A stretch of DNA of 64,000 nt. It comes from Galbibacter pacificus (GTDB taxonomy: Bacteria; Bacteroidota; Bacteroidia; Flavobacteriales; Flavobacteriaceae). Under the pieces are notes generated by a model. The model was not told the DNA's origin and did not search any database. It worked only from the letters and a program-made list of their open reading frames with translations. Positions 62,519-64,000 of this stretch are shown here, piece after piece (position 1 is the first letter of the stretch; each line of letters starts with the position of its first letter). The translations under genes were made by a program, and so were the position numbers. The stretch spans positions 248,001-312,000 of the forward strand of contig NZ_JAQSVC010000004.1 of the NCBI RefSeq assembly GCF_029603165.1, written 5' to 3'.

Positions 62519-63673
62519 ATGAAACTAGTCGTCAAAACTTTTAGAGCTATGCTCTTTATCGTTGGAATAGGGTTGATTTCCTTGTATATTTTTGGGTATG
62601 CCTACTTGATAAAGGCCGTTCGTGTAACCTATTTAACAGGACATTCTACTGCTTTTATAGACGATTACAGCTATTTCGACAATGAAATCATTCAGAAAGG
62701 GAATAATCCGCAACCGTGGCCGGAAGCAACTTCATATAAAAACTCTTTGTCCGAAAATCTTGACAAGCTTCATCAAGAATACGGAACGGCTGCATTTCTT
62801 ATTATAAAAAACGACACTATTTTAAGGGAAAAATATTATGATGATTACGACCAAGATAGCCAAACCAACTCATTTTCCATGGCAAAAACCCTGGTGGTTT
62901 CATTAATGCAAAAAGCCATTCAGGAGGGCTATATAAAAAGTCTAGATCAGCCTGCAACCGATTTTTTTGAAGAATTTAATACCGATTTAGGTAAAAAAAT
63001 GACTGTTGGCGACCTTGCGTCCATGGCTAGCGGCCTTAATTGGGACGAAGCCTATTACAGCCCGTTTTCCATTACAACCCGTGCCTATTTTGATGACGAC
63101 CTTGCTAAAATAATTTTAGGTCTAAAAGTAGTGGACGAGCCCGGTAAATCGTTTAATTATTTAAGCGGCAATACCCAATTATTGGCCATGGTCATTGAAA
63201 AGGCAACCGGGCAAACGCTTTCAAATTATTTATCACGAAGCTTTTGGCAACCCATGGGCGCCACCAATATGGCATTTTGGCAATTGGACAGTAAAGAGCA
63301 CGGTCATGCAAAAGCTTATTGTTGTATTGCCGCCACAGCCAGGGATTTTGCCCGTTTTGGCAAACTATATAAAAACAATGGGAAATGGAACGGGAAACAA
63401 CTGTTGGATTCAACTTTTGTGACAAAAGCTACAAAACCAAGATTTCAAGACGGCCCCATGTACGGTTATGGGCTTTGGCTTTTACATTATAAGGAAAAGG
63501 ACTTTTTTATGCTCCGCGGACATTTGGGGCAATACGTAATTGTACAACCGGAAGACAATTTCATCATTGTTAGGTTGGGAGACAGGACCTCAAATAACAA
63601 CATAAATTCTTTCAGCAAGGATATATATCAATATATTGACGAATCGTATAAAATTCTTAACGATGCTACATAA
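62519..63673 (+). CDS. Serine hydrolase of the beta-lactamase (class C-like) family
   Basis: A 384-residue protein with one N-terminal membrane helix (about residues 10-30) and a periplasmic serine hydrolase domain. The nucleophile/base pair is SMAK (Ser120, Lys123). The Tyr motif is in NYLSGNTQ, and RGHLGQY fills the position of the KTG/HxG box. These proteins are often D-amino-acid esterases or peptidases; beta-lactamase activity is not implied. Cotranscription with the methyltransferase is possible (41-base gap). Its end overlaps the next gene by 11 bases. Confidence 0.88.
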   Translation: MKLVVKTFRAMLFIVGIGLISLYIFGYAYLIKAVRVTYLTGHSTAFIDDYSYFDNEIIQKGNNPQPWPEATSYKNSLSENLDKLHQEYGTAAFLIIKNDTILREKYYDDYDQDSQTNSFSMAKTLVVSLMQKAIQEGYIKSLDQPATDFFEEFNTDLGKKMTVGDLASMASGLNWDEAYYSPFSITTRAYFDDDLAKIILGLKVVDEPGKSFNYLSGNTQLLAMVIEKATGQTLSNYLSRSFWQPMGATNMAFWQLDSKEHGHAKAYCCIAATARDFARFGKLYKNNGKWNGKQLLDSTFVTKATKPRFQDGPMYGYGLWLLHYKEKDFFMLRGHLGQYVIVQPEDNFIIVRLGDRTSNNNINSFSKDIYQYIDESYKILNDAT

Positions 63674-64000
63674 AATAAGTCTTGAAAACATTCTTTTTCT
63701 AGATATTGAAACGGTTCCCCAACACAAAGAATACCACGAACTGGACGATGATAAAAAAATGCTTTGGGAACAGAAAACACAGTACCAGCGCAAAGATGAG
63801 TTTACTGCCGGTGAGTTTTATGACCGTGCCGGGATTTGGGCCGAATTTGGTATAATTATATGCATTTCGGTAGGCTATTTTACTTTTAAAGGCAACAAAC
63901 GCAACTTCCGGGTAACTTCTTTTCACGGAGAAGAACGTCAAATTTTAACCGACTTTAAATCGCTTTTGGAAACACATTACCAAGAGCCCTACAAACTACT
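63663..64000 (+). CDS. Predicted 3'-5' exonuclease (RNase H-like, PolB-type), 3' end outside window
   Basis: The frame from ATG 63663 is open to the window edge (113 codons). It starts MLHKISLENILFLDIETVP: DIETVP is the exonuclease I motif with the first metal-binding Asp-Glu pair. A conserved GIIICISVGYF strand follows. This fits the predicted 3'-5' exonuclease family related to DNA polymerase B proofreading domains, about 240 residues long and common in Bacteroidota. The catalytic later motifs are outside the window, so completeness is not known. Overlaps the upstream stop by 11 bases. Confidence 0.8.
   Translation, partial: MLHKISLENILFLDIETVPQHKEYHELDDDKKMLWEQKTQYQRKDEFTAGEFYDRAGIWAEFGIIICISVGYFTFKGNKRNFRVTSFHGEERQILTDFKSLLETHYQEPYKL

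Noticed and set aside
62519-63673. Antibiotic-resistance beta-lactamase
   Set aside because: The active-site motifs are those of the broad serine hydrolase family, with a membrane anchor; no resistance context is present.
1-64000. CRISPR array, rRNA, tRNA, prophage or complete insertion sequence
   Set aside because: No regularly spaced repeats, no tRNA cloverleaf with a T-loop motif, no integrase or transposase gene were seen in any intergenic region.

Overview
The window looks like a contiguous chromosomal segment of a marine-type member of the Bacteroidota, almost certainly Flavobacteriaceae. The evidence is a SusC/SusD polysaccharide utilization locus with a triple-tyrosine/LuxR regulator, several lineage-typical families (DUF3078, DUF3109, DUF4421, DUF6973, DjlA-like TerB-DnaJ), A-rich leaders with weak Shine-Dalgarno sequences, and several matches to the Bacteroidota -7 promoter element TAnnTTTG. 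I see no rRNA, tRNA, CRISPR array, complete insertion sequence or prophage. The genus cannot be decided from the sequence alone.

Layout. 1-9383: housekeeping genes (3' part of aspS, ClC channel, cold-shock protein, tadA, dxs, a DUF3078 protein, dgt). 9384-13370: a phosphate module (OprO/P-type porin plus PiT transporter with a C-terminal regulatory domain) behind a structured 447-base leader region. 13588-22003: nrdB-nrdA, DUF3109, MarC, a small redox pair, an S41 processing protease and dCMP deaminase. With dgt this places three dNTP-pool functions close together. 22178-26235: HupE-like membrane protein, DjlA-like protein, bacilliredoxin, and a low-molecular-weight phosphatase/plsC/HD-hydrolase operon. 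26287-39687: a beta-glucan-type utilization locus of regulator, SusC, SusD, PKD surface glycan-binding protein, GH30, GH5-CBM6 and a second GH30. 39746-42012: crotonase and an orphan sensor kinase.

42087-59483 is a heme biosynthesis supercluster. On the minus strand lie hemJ, a MATE transporter, hemH, a ThuA protein and an AraC regulator. On the plus strand lies a roughly 12 kb train: hemA, hemC, trkH, trkA, hemD, hemE, three uncharacterised genes, hemF, a DUF4421 protein and hemB. Together these genes cover every step from glutamyl-tRNA to protoheme except glutamate-1-semialdehyde aminomutase (hemL). 59484-60314 is a small accessory island: a dispersed-repeat-like sequence, an antitoxin next to a toxin gene broken by two compensating indels, and a hairpin-rich noncoding block. 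60315-64000 holds DinB, CNNM/CBS, an O6-alkylguanine methyltransferase, a serine beta-lactamase-fold hydrolase and the start of a 3'-5' exonuclease.

I found no wholly new multi-gene system that I could defend. The best candidates for undescribed biology are the structured noncoding regions (9675-9826, 16030-16255, 17361-17461, 52411-52485, 60155-60285), the unknown genes and K+ transporter embedded in the heme operon, and the two-GH30-plus-GH5 glucan locus. All domain names are recognised by eye from protein sequence and were not checked against any database.
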